64,000 bases of DNA, from contig CP073750.1 in the NCBI GenBank assembly GCA_024398135.1, positions 1,798,001-1,862,000 of the forward strand, in the 5' to 3' direction. The stretch comes from a bacterium SCSIO 12643. Its GTDB lineage: Bacteria > Bacteroidota > Bacteroidia > Flavobacteriales_G > Salibacteraceae. A model generated the notes under the pieces. That model was not told the DNA's origin, made no database searches, and saw nothing but the letters and a program-made list of their open reading frames with translations. Both the position numbers and the translations under genes were made by a program. Numbering within the stretch: position 1 is the stretch's first letter; each line of letters opens with the position of its first letter. Positions 26,203 through 33,528 of this stretch are shown here, in pieces.

Positions 26203-27651
26203 TTATCTAAAATTAATCGTAAACGTGGTTCCGATATCCATCTTTGTTTCGAATGCGATATCCGCTCCAAATTCATTAAAAATATTCTTAACCAAAGCTA
26301 AACCAAGCCCTGTTCCTCCAGACTTTGTCGTAAAATACGGTTCAAATATTTTTTCTCGCTCCTCTTCAGCTATTCCTTTTCCATTATCTGTAACATCAAT
26401 ATGGATTTTTTCATTCTGACGGTACAACACAACTTGAATCTTACCCATTCTTCCCCCAGGGATCGATTGAATACCATTTTTAATTAAATTACTAATGGCA
26501 CGAATTAATTGTTTTCGATCCGCATCCACTTCTATGTGATCATTAATCCTATTCTCAAATATTACCTCAACATTAGGTGTACTGCTATATAACTCAACCG
26601 CTGAGCTTAAAGTATCCGAAAGGTTTAATGGCTCCAGGACGGTTCTGGGCATTTTAGCAAAATTGGAAAACTCACTTGCAATCCTAGATAGCGTATCGAT
26701 CTGCTCTAACATTACTCTGGTGAACTTATCTATTCGCTCTTGAATATCATTAGGATTATCCGTTATACTACGTTGTAAATGTTGAATGTTTAATCGCATA
26801 GGGGTCAGTGGGTTCTTAATCTCATGAGCTACTTGTCTAGCCATTTCTTTCCATGCCGATTCACGCTCACTTTTCGCTAGTAAGTCCGCACTTTCCTGAA
26901 GCTCGTCTACCATTCTGTTGTAATCCTTAACCAACTCACCGATCTCATCATCACTATCCCACTCGATGTGCGGATTCTCACCTGCCAACTGTGTTTGCTT
27001 TATTCCTTCAGAAACCGCCTGTAAAGATTTAATGATATAATTAGATAGAAAATAAGCGATCACACTTGCGCCAACAAACAAGAGTAAAAAAACCTGAACC
27101 AGCGTATGCAAGAACGCACTCAATTCTTCTTTTGATCTCTTCCCATCCTTATGATAGGGAATGTGAACCACCGCAATAGGTAAATTCTTACTGTTTTCAA
27201 TCAAAAAGAAAGTCGATAAATAGTTTTGATCCTCCCACTCTTCATCCACAATAACCGGTTCATCCGTATGCGCAACCGAATCAATAATTGCTGATGAAAT
27301 ATTCTCTTGGGCTAAAAAGTCTTTTGTATCATCTAAGATCGTACTATAAACCAAACCTCCATATTCATTGTAAAGATTTAAATCCAAACCATGAATATTC
27401 GTCAACTCATCCAACTTCTTATTCAGCTTTAAATCAACTTCATCTATGCTTTCTTCAATCACAAAGTATTTCAAGGCCAACATGATAGATTGCTCTTTTC
27501 TTTGAAGTCTGGCCAAATGATACACATCATTTTGATTTTTGAAAAAGTAAATCGTAGATACTCCGGTAATTATTAACGAAATAACTATCAAAGCGATCAT
27601 CGATAAATAGATTCGTGATCCCAACGAACTTTTTCTAAACCCAAATGTCAT
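26203..27651 (-). CDS. HAMP-containing sensor histidine kinase, NtrY-like
   Basis: The 482-residue kinase has TM1 at about 14-36, an extracytoplasmic sensor region, TM2 at about 183-203, a HAMP linker to about 256, and a HisKA domain with SERESAWKEMARQVAHEIKN (H276 phospho-acceptor) followed by PLTPMRL. The HATPase domain has an N-box (NLIKNGIQS), G1 (DNGKGIAEEE), F-box (FEPYFTT) and G2 (GGTGLGLAL). The AW.EMARQVAHEIKNPLTPM pattern is the NtrY-type H-box. No response regulator gene is next to it, so the partner is unknown. A TTG-N20-TATTTTCG promoter lies just upstream. Confidence 0.92.
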   Translation of the reverse strand: MTFGFRKSSLGSRIYLSMIALIVISLIITGVSTIYFFKNQNDVYHLARLQRKEQSIMLALKYFVIEESIDEVDLKLNKKLDELTNIHGLDLNLYNEYGGLVYSTILDDTKDFLAQENISSAIIDSVAHTDEPVIVDEEWEDQNYLSTFFLIENSKNLPIAVVHIPYHKDGKRSKEELSAFLHTLVQVFLLLFVGASVIAYFLSNYIIKSLQAVSEGIKQTQLAGENPHIEWDSDDEIGELVKDYNRMVDELQESADLLAKSERESAWKEMARQVAHEIKNPLTPMRLNIQHLQRSITDNPNDIQERIDKFTRVMLEQIDTLSRIASEFSNFAKMPRTVLEPLNLSDTLSSAVELYSSTPNVEVIFENRINDHIEVDADRKQLIRAISNLIKNGIQSIPGGRMGKIQVVLYRQNEKIHIDVTDNGKGIAEEEREKIFEPYFTTKSGGTGLGLALVKNIFNEFGADIAFETKMDIGTTFTINFR

Positions 27652-27657
27652 CTCAAA

Positions 27658-27688
27658 CGAAAATATTCTTTTACATCGGTCACCACAA
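27658..27688 (-). promoter_or_regulatory. Bacteroidota-type promoter of the NtrY-like kinase
   Basis: Read on the minus strand there is TTG (27688-27686), a 20-base spacer, and TATTTTCG (27665-27658), seven bases before the ATG. It fits the phylum's -33/-7 pattern except for C in place of the third T; the short leader is a concern. Confidence 0.45.
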
Positions 27689-27774
27689 TTTTAGGACCGT
27701 AATTCTATCACATTTTAGAATTTGTTCATGTTTAATGCATATCGTGTCATATGCATTCCATCAACGAAATTTTA

Positions 27775-27782
27775 TACTTTCG
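27775..27782 (+). promoter_or_regulatory. -7 promoter box (TACTTTCG) of pheS
   Basis: The box matches TAnnTTTG with one change and sits 18 bases before the pheS ATG; a spaced TTG was not found. Confidence 0.35.
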
Positions 27783-27800
27783 CGGCTCAATGTGTAGCAC

Positions 27801-28826
27801 ATGAAAAATAAGATTGGAAATTATCAGGAAGAAATCAATAATCTAAAAGCGAAAAGCTTAGATGAAATTGAAGCATTTAGAATTAAATATTTAGGTTCAA
27901 AAGGAATTCTAAAATCTCTTTTTGCTGATTTTAAAAATGTGGCACCTGATGAAAAACGTGAATTAGGTCAATTAATCAATGGGCTTAGAGCTTCAGCGAT
28001 GAGTAAAATCGATGAGCTAAAGGCAGGATTAGATTCCTCTGGAATTGGTGAAAAATTCAATCATATTGATTTTACACGTCCAGGGTTTCCATATGAAACT
28101 GGTTCTCGTCATCCGGTTTCTCTCGTGATGAATGAAATTATTCAAATCTTCAATAAAATGGCTTTCTCTGTTGCTGAAGGCCCTGAAGTTGAAGATGACT
28201 GGCATAACTTTACTTCTTTGAACTTCCCTGAAGAACACCCTGCAAGAGATATGCAGGATACTTTCTTTGTGGACTTACCGGGTAATTTTGCACTTAGAAC
28301 GCATACTAGTTCGGTTCAAGCCAGAGTAATGGAAAATCAAAAACCTCCGATTCGAGTTATTGCTCCAGGTAGAGTATACAGAAACGAAGCTATTTCTGCC
28401 CGTGCACATTGTATATTCCATCAAATTGAAGGTTTGGTCATTGATGAAAACATCAGTTTTGCGGATCTTAAACTTACGTTATTATACTTTGCTAAAGAGT
28501 TCTTTGGAGAAGAAGCAAAAATCCGTTTAAGACCTTCATATTTCCCATTTACGGAGCCAAGTGCTGAAGTAGATGTATACTGGGGATTAAAAACTGAAGC
28601 AGATTATAGAATTACAAAAGGAACAGGTTGGCTAGAAATTCTTGGTTGTGGAATGGTTGATCCTAATGTTCTGAAAAATTTTGATATCGATACGGAAAAA
28701 TACTCAGGTTTTGCATTTGGAATGGGAATCGAAAGAATTGCTATGTTGAAATATCAAGTAGACGATCTCAGATTGTTTTATGAAAACGATGCGAGATTTT
28801 TAAAACAGTTTAAAGAAACTTACTAA
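27801..28826 (+). CDS. pheS: Phenylalanine--tRNA ligase alpha subunit
   Basis: The 341-residue catalytic alpha chain of the alpha2beta2 class II PheRS. The N-terminal coiled coil (about 1-80) is followed by the catalytic core with motif 2 (VYRNEAISARAHCIFHQIEG) and motif 3 (FGMGIERIAMLKY). It joins phenylalanine to its tRNA together with PheT. pheT is not in this window, which is common in Bacteroidota, where the two subunits are often unlinked. A terminator follows directly, so the gene is monocistronic. Confidence 0.97.
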   Translation: MKNKIGNYQEEINNLKAKSLDEIEAFRIKYLGSKGILKSLFADFKNVAPDEKRELGQLINGLRASAMSKIDELKAGLDSSGIGEKFNHIDFTRPGFPYETGSRHPVSLVMNEIIQIFNKMAFSVAEGPEVEDDWHNFTSLNFPEEHPARDMQDTFFVDLPGNFALRTHTSSVQARVMENQKPPIRVIAPGRVYRNEAISARAHCIFHQIEGLVIDENISFADLKLTLLYFAKEFFGEEAKIRLRPSYFPFTEPSAEVDVYWGLKTEADYRITKGTGWLEILGCGMVDPNVLKNFDIDTEKYSGFAFGMGIERIAMLKYQVDDLRLFYENDARFLKQFKETY

Positions 28827-28828
28827 AC

Positions 28829-28858
28829 AAAAAAGCACTTCAAATGAAGTGCTTTTTT
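28829..28858 (+). terminator. Rho-independent terminator after pheS
   Basis: A6, stem GCACTTCA / TGAAGTGC with AA loop, then T6, directly after the stop codon. Confidence 0.88.
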
Positions 28859-28943
28859 GTTTATTTCAATATTCAATTAAACCTTTTAACCTCGAAAGTG
28901 TCTAAGAACTGTTTAGCACAGTTTTTTACTCAAATCAAAGCGT

Positions 28944-30350
28944 ATGAAAAAGGTTCTTATTGTTACTTCTGCTATTATTGGTTCCGTTTTTTTTATCTCC
29001 GGAACAATAGATCTAAACAACTTGTTTAATTATGATAGTCAACCCTATCCACAGTATATCACTAAAGACAACACCGTAAACAATCCTATCTCTAATAGTG
29101 GGGCCACTTTGGGGCGTGTCCTTTTCTATGATAAAATTTTATCTAGAAATAATACTATAGCCTGCGCCAGCTGCCATCAACAACAATTTGCATTTGGAGA
29201 TACAGCAACGGCCAGTGTAGGAGTTAATGGAACCACCGGAAGGCATTCTATGCGACTGGTCAACGGTAGGTTTAGTAACGAAGCCCACTTCTTTTGGGAT
29301 GAAAGAGCTTTAACTTTAGAAGAACAAACCACTTTACCAATTCAAGACCATATAGAAATGGGGTTCAGCGGTACCAATGGGGATCCTGATCTCGATTCAC
29401 TATTTCGAAAAATTGCATCTCAAACTTATTACAATAAATTGTTTGCATTCACTTATGGCGATACAGTTGTAAATGAAACCAGAATCCAAAATGCGTTAGC
29501 ACAATTCATTAGAAGTATCCAATCTTTTGATTCAAAATTCGATGCCGGATTAGATGCGGCAAATAATATCAACGATCCTTTTAGCAATTTTTCAAATATG
29601 GAAAATGCAGGCAAAAATCTATTCTTAGCCCCTCCTGTATTTGATAATACGGGATCGCGAACTGGTGGTGGAGCAGGTTGTAATGGTTGTCATCAAGCTC
29701 CTGAATTTGATATTATTCCGAACACCAGAAACAATGGTGTAATCGGATCTTTTGGTGGAGGTACTGATTTGACCAATACTAAATCTCCTTCGTTAAGAGA
29801 TATATTTAATACAACCGGTAATTTAAACGGACCTTTAATGCATAATGCAAACTTTTCTACTCTTGAAGCAGTTATCGCACATTATGATAGTATTCCGAAT
29901 CAACCAGGGAATAATAATCTGGACCCAAAGCTTAGACCAGGAGGAAATCTACAAAGGTTGAACTTAACTACTCAGGAGATGAATCAAATTATTGCTTTTA
30001 TCAAAACGCTTTCAGGTCAAGAAATATATACTGAGGAAAAATGGTCTAATCCATTTGATGTGAATGGTAACATAGATATCATTGATCTGACCACTTCCAT
30101 TGCAGAATACCCAACAAACATTCAATTTAACGTTTTTCCGGTTCCATGTAATGATCAGATTACCATCTCTGGCGAGATTAACGGATCACAAATAAGGTTA
30201 ATTGATTTAAATGGAGGCATAATTCAACAAACACGTAGTTATTCAAATCAGATACAGTTAAATACTTCAAGTCTTTCCGGTGGAATGTTTCTTATACAAA
30301 TCACTTCCGAAGATGGAGTAATTGAAACAAAAAGGATTCTCAAATTATAA
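28944..30350 (+). CDS. Di-heme cytochrome c peroxidase (MauG/CCP family) with T9SS type A sorting domain
   Basis: A signal peptide precedes a two-domain MauG/CcpA-type peroxidase with two covalent heme c sites, CASCH (residues 74-78) and CNGCH (246-250). Usual neighbours of the first heme (FYDKILSRNN, LVNGRF) and the second domain (TKSPSLRDI, MHNANFSTLEAVIAHYD) are present. Family members reduce hydrogen peroxide with electrons from periplasmic donors. The last 75 residues (from about 395) form a type A T9SS sorting domain (FNVFPVPCND, IRLIDLNGG, LSGGMFLIQI), so the enzyme is probably secreted or surface-anchored instead of periplasmic. The ATG at 28944 was chosen because it gives the signal peptide directly. 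Confidence 0.9.
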   Translation: MKKVLIVTSAIIGSVFFISGTIDLNNLFNYDSQPYPQYITKDNTVNNPISNSGATLGRVLFYDKILSRNNTIACASCHQQQFAFGDTATASVGVNGTTGRHSMRLVNGRFSNEAHFFWDERALTLEEQTTLPIQDHIEMGFSGTNGDPDLDSLFRKIASQTYYNKLFAFTYGDTVVNETRIQNALAQFIRSIQSFDSKFDAGLDAANNINDPFSNFSNMENAGKNLFLAPPVFDNTGSRTGGGAGCNGCHQAPEFDIIPNTRNNGVIGSFGGGTDLTNTKSPSLRDIFNTTGNLNGPLMHNANFSTLEAVIAHYDSIPNQPGNNNLDPKLRPGGNLQRLNLTTQEMNQIIAFIKTLSGQEIYTEEKWSNPFDVNGNIDIIDLTTSIAEYPTNIQFNVFPVPCNDQITISGEINGSQIRLIDLNGGIIQQTRSYSNQIQLNTSSLSGGMFLIQITSEDGVIETKRILKL

Positions 30351-30354
30351 ATAA

Positions 30355-30387
30355 AAAAAGAGATTCTAATTGTTTAGAATCTCTTTA
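30355..30387. terminator. Bidirectional terminator between the peroxidase gene and polA
   Basis: A 13-bp stem (AAAGAGATTCTAA / TTAGAATCTCTTT) with a TTGT loop, flanked by A-rich sequence on the left; it lies between convergent stops. Confidence 0.8.
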
Positions 30388-30399
30388 ATATTTTCATTT

Positions 30400-33195
30400 T
30401 TAATGTGCTTCTAACCAATTCTCTCCTGTATTGGCATCGACATCCATACGGACTCCAATATCTAATGCTTCTCGCATTAAATCTTTCACTTTTTGAATCA
30501 GGTCCTCGGTTTCGTCTGGCGTGGCATCAAATATCAATTCATCATGAATTTGCAAAATCATTTTAGATTTCAAATTCGCATCCTTCATGAATTCCTGAAT
30601 CTTTATCATCGCTAACTTAATCATATCAGCAGCTGAACCTTGAATAGGCGAATTAATCGCATTTCGCTCCGCAAAGCCTCTTACTACGGCATTCCCGGAA
30701 TTAATATCTTTCAAATACCTTCTTCTTCCCAAAACCGTTTCCACATACCCATTCTCACGCGCATTTTGAATAGATGCGTCCATGTATTCTTTTATTCCCG
30801 GGAACTGCTCAAAATAGCTATCGATAATTTGCTTCGCTTCTTTTCTGGAAATACCCAAGCGTTGAGACAATCCGAAAGCTGAAATTCCATAGATAATACC
30901 AAAGTTCACCATCTTCGCATGAGACCTTTGCTCTCTGGTAACCTCTTCGATAGAAATATCATATACTTTAGCCGCTGTGGAAGCATGAATATCCTGTCCA
31001 CTTTGAAACGCTTCCATCATGTTTTTATCTTTCGATAAGGCCGCTATAATTCTTAATTCTATTTGCGAGTAATCCGCTGCAATCAATGTTCTCCCCTCAC
31101 TTGGAATAAATGCTTTACGGATTTCCTTACCTCGTTCAGATCGAATTGGAATATTTTGAAGGTTTGGTTTATCCGAACTCAACCTTCCTGTTGCTGCCAC
31201 AACCTGATTATAACTCGTATGCAAATGCAAAGTCTTTGGATTAACGAGCTCCGGAAGTGGATCTACATATGTATTCTTCAGCTTTACCACTTCCCTATAT
31301 TCTAGCAATAAATCTACAACGGGGTGCTTTGATCTCAGTTTTTGTAAAACCTCCTCATTTGTTGCATACTGACCTGTCTTGGTCTTCTTAGGTTTTGAAG
31401 AAACTTTTAAGTGATCAAATAAAACTTCACCGACCTGTTTTGGTGAGGAAATCAAAAACTTCATGCCCGCTTCTTCATATATCTTAGCTTCGATTTCCGC
31501 AATTTCTTTTTCCAGACGCTTCGAATAATCATGTAACAGTTCTGTATCCAGATTCACGCCTTCTTCCTCCATATCACCCAAAACCAAAATCAAAGGCATC
31601 TCTACATCTCTAAAGATTTCATATTCTTTACCTTTTTTCAATTTAGGTTCAAATAGTTCCTTAAGTTGTAAAGTAATGTCCGTATCCTCGCAAGCATATT
31701 CACAAGCCAAATCTACAGGGACTTCCCGCATAGATTTCTGACTTTTACCTTTCTTTCCAATCAACTCAGTGATCGACATTGGAACATAATTCAACTCATT
31801 CTCAGCCAATACATCCATACTTCTTCGATTGTTGTCAGGATGTAATAGATAATGGGCTACCATGGTATCAAACAAAGGCCCAACCACGCGAACACCATAT
31901 TTCTTCAATACATTAATATCATATTTCAGATTATGGCCAATCTTCTCAAATTTATCACTTTCCAAAATCGTTTTAAACCTGTTAAGAATCTCTTTCGATT
32001 CCGCAAACGATTCTCCAAAAGGCACATAATACCCTTCACCCGTTTTTAAACTGAATGCGACTCCTACTAATTCAGCTTCCCATACATTTAATGAAGTTGT
32101 TTCAGTATCAAAACAAAAAGTTGATGTCTTACCTAGTTTATTTATTAAATCATCAATCTTTTCTTCAGTGTCACACAGCACATAATTATGTGACGTATTT
32201 TCTAAATTTTTGAACTGTGTTTCTTCTTCAATAACATCTTTTGAATCTTCTGTTTGTGCAGCAAATAAGTCCATTTGCTCACCTTCATTTTCTTTTTGAA
32301 CTTGAATAGATTCCCCTAAAACTCTTTCAGCCAATCTCCTAAACTCAAGTTCAGTAAAAACTTTCTTTAAAGCTTCTTTATTAGGTTCATTCATTTTTGC
32401 GTCTTCCACCTGAAACTCATGCGGAACGTCTGTAACGATAGTCGCCAGGTGCTTTGATAAAAATGCCTGATCTTTAAAATTCTTAAAGTTCTCCAGTTGT
32501 TTCCCTTTTAGTTGATCCAGATTCTCATAAATACCCTCCATGGAGTCATATAAGCCAATCAACTTCTTGGATGTCTTTTCTCCAACTCCAGGAACACCAG
32601 GAATATTATCCACTGCATCGCCCCACAAACCCAAGATATCAATCACTTGTTCCACCCGCTTTACCTCAAACTTTTCACAAACTTCAGGAACACCCCAGAT
32701 TTCCGCAGGTTTTCCAGATCGACCAGGTTTATACATGAAAATTTGATCGGAAACCAATTGTCCAAAATCCTTATCCGGAGTCATCATGTAAGTTAAAAAA
32801 CCCATTTGTTCTGCCTCCTTGGCTAAAGTCCCAATCACATCGTCTGCCTCATATCCATTTTGAATCACCACAGGAATATTCATAGCTTGAAGAATCTCAA
32901 AAATATAAGGCACAGAAAGCTTAATATCTTCAGGTGTTTCATTTCTATTGGCTTTATATTCACTATAAATTTCCGCCCTTTTTAATTTCGTTGGAGGATC
33001 AAATACAACTGCCAAATGTGATGGTTTTTCATTCTTAATGATTTCCAACATAGAATTAACAAAACCAAAAATCGCGGATGTATTCAGTCCTTTTGAATTG
33101 ATTCTTGGGTTTTTACTAAATGCAAAATACGCTCTAAATATTAATGCATATGCATCTAATAAAAACAGTTTTTTTTCGGTATCCTGAGTTCTCAT
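30400..33195 (-). CDS. polA: DNA polymerase I
   Basis: The 931-residue protein has all three domains: 5'-3' flap exonuclease (about 1-290, LFLLDAYALIFRAYFAF and GYEADDVIGT), proofreading 3'-5' exonuclease (about 345-530, with FDTETTS, NLKYD and YACEDTD supplying the metal ligands) and family A polymerase (motif A DYSQIELR, motif B around RSHAKMVNFGIIYG, motif C QIHDELIFD). It fills gaps in repair and removes Okazaki primers. The proofreading residues are intact, unlike in several Gram-positive lineages. A stretch of about 40 acidic residues (QKENEGEQMDLF onward) links the first two domains. Confidence 0.97.
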   Translation of the reverse strand: MRTQDTEKKLFLLDAYALIFRAYFAFSKNPRINSKGLNTSAIFGFVNSMLEIIKNEKPSHLAVVFDPPTKLKRAEIYSEYKANRNETPEDIKLSVPYIFEILQAMNIPVVIQNGYEADDVIGTLAKEAEQMGFLTYMMTPDKDFGQLVSDQIFMYKPGRSGKPAEIWGVPEVCEKFEVKRVEQVIDILGLWGDAVDNIPGVPGVGEKTSKKLIGLYDSMEGIYENLDQLKGKQLENFKNFKDQAFLSKHLATIVTDVPHEFQVEDAKMNEPNKEALKKVFTELEFRRLAERVLGESIQVQKENEGEQMDLFAAQTEDSKDVIEEETQFKNLENTSHNYVLCDTEEKIDDLINKLGKTSTFCFDTETTSLNVWEAELVGVAFSLKTGEGYYVPFGESFAESKEILNRFKTILESDKFEKIGHNLKYDINVLKKYGVRVVGPLFDTMVAHYLLHPDNNRRSMDVLAENELNYVPMSITELIGKKGKSQKSMREVPVDLACEYACEDTDITLQLKELFEPKLKKGKEYEIFRDVEMPLILVLGDMEEEGVNLDTELLHDYSKRLEKEIAEIEAKIYEEAGMKFLISSPKQVGEVLFDHLKVSSKPKKTKTGQYATNEEVLQKLRSKHPVVDLLLEYREVVKLKNTYVDPLPELVNPKTLHLHTSYNQVVAATGRLSSDKPNLQNIPIRSERGKEIRKAFIPSEGRTLIAADYSQIELRIIAALSKDKNMMEAFQSGQDIHASTAAKVYDISIEEVTREQRSHAKMVNFGIIYGISAFGLSQRLGISRKEAKQIIDSYFEQFPGIKEYMDASIQNARENGYVETVLGRRRYLKDINSGNAVVRGFAERNAINSPIQGSAADMIKLAMIKIQEFMKDANLKSKMILQIHDELIFDATPDETEDLIQKVKDLMREALDIGVRMDVDANTGENWLEAH

Positions 33196-33212
33196 ATTTT
33201 AAAATTGGAACC

Positions 33213-33220
33213 CAAAAATA
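33213..33220 (-). promoter_or_regulatory. -7 promoter box (TATTTTTG) of polA
   Basis: On the minus strand TATTTTTG fits TAnnTTTG exactly and lies 17 bases before the polA ATG. No TTG is seen 20 bases further up. Confidence 0.4.
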
Positions 33221-33473
33221 AACTAATCGTTCGGCTATATTCCTTTAATTTTAATTTGATGTTGAATCCTACAAGTTATCAACATATTAAACTCAATTTT
33301 GCAGACTTTTTAAATAAAAGTTCAAATATTTTAAAAATAACATTCATTTTACATAACTATCACAAAACACCATTAAAACATTAACCAACAGTTAATTAAG
33401 TTATTTTTTTCATCCCTAAAAATTATTATTTAATCACATAATTGACCATATATCTAAAGCTAGTGATTTTTTA

Positions 33474-33504
33474 TTGAAAAAAGTGTTAATAAATACTACC
33501 TTTG
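33474..33504 (+). promoter_or_regulatory. Bacteroidota-type promoter (TTG-N20-TACCTTTG)
   Basis: TTG at 33474-33476, a 20-base spacer and TACCTTTG at 33497-33504 fit the -33/-7 consensus exactly, 24 bases before the ATG at 33529. Confidence 0.65.
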
Positions 33505-33528
33505 CAAAGCACAAATAATTTCGAAATA

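Larger units (their letters stand above)
33196..33528. other. Divergent, AT-rich intergenic region between polA and a T9SS cargo gene
   Basis: This 333-base gap is strongly AT-rich. It holds promoter boxes for both flanking genes (33213-33220 on the minus strand, 33474-33504 on the plus strand) and one near-match to a DnaA box (TTATCAACA at 33276). I see no RNA gene or reading frame of note. Confidence 0.6.

Noticed and set aside
33276-33284. TTATCAACA upstream of polA as a DnaA box
   Set aside because: Single, one mismatch, and no partner boxes nearby.
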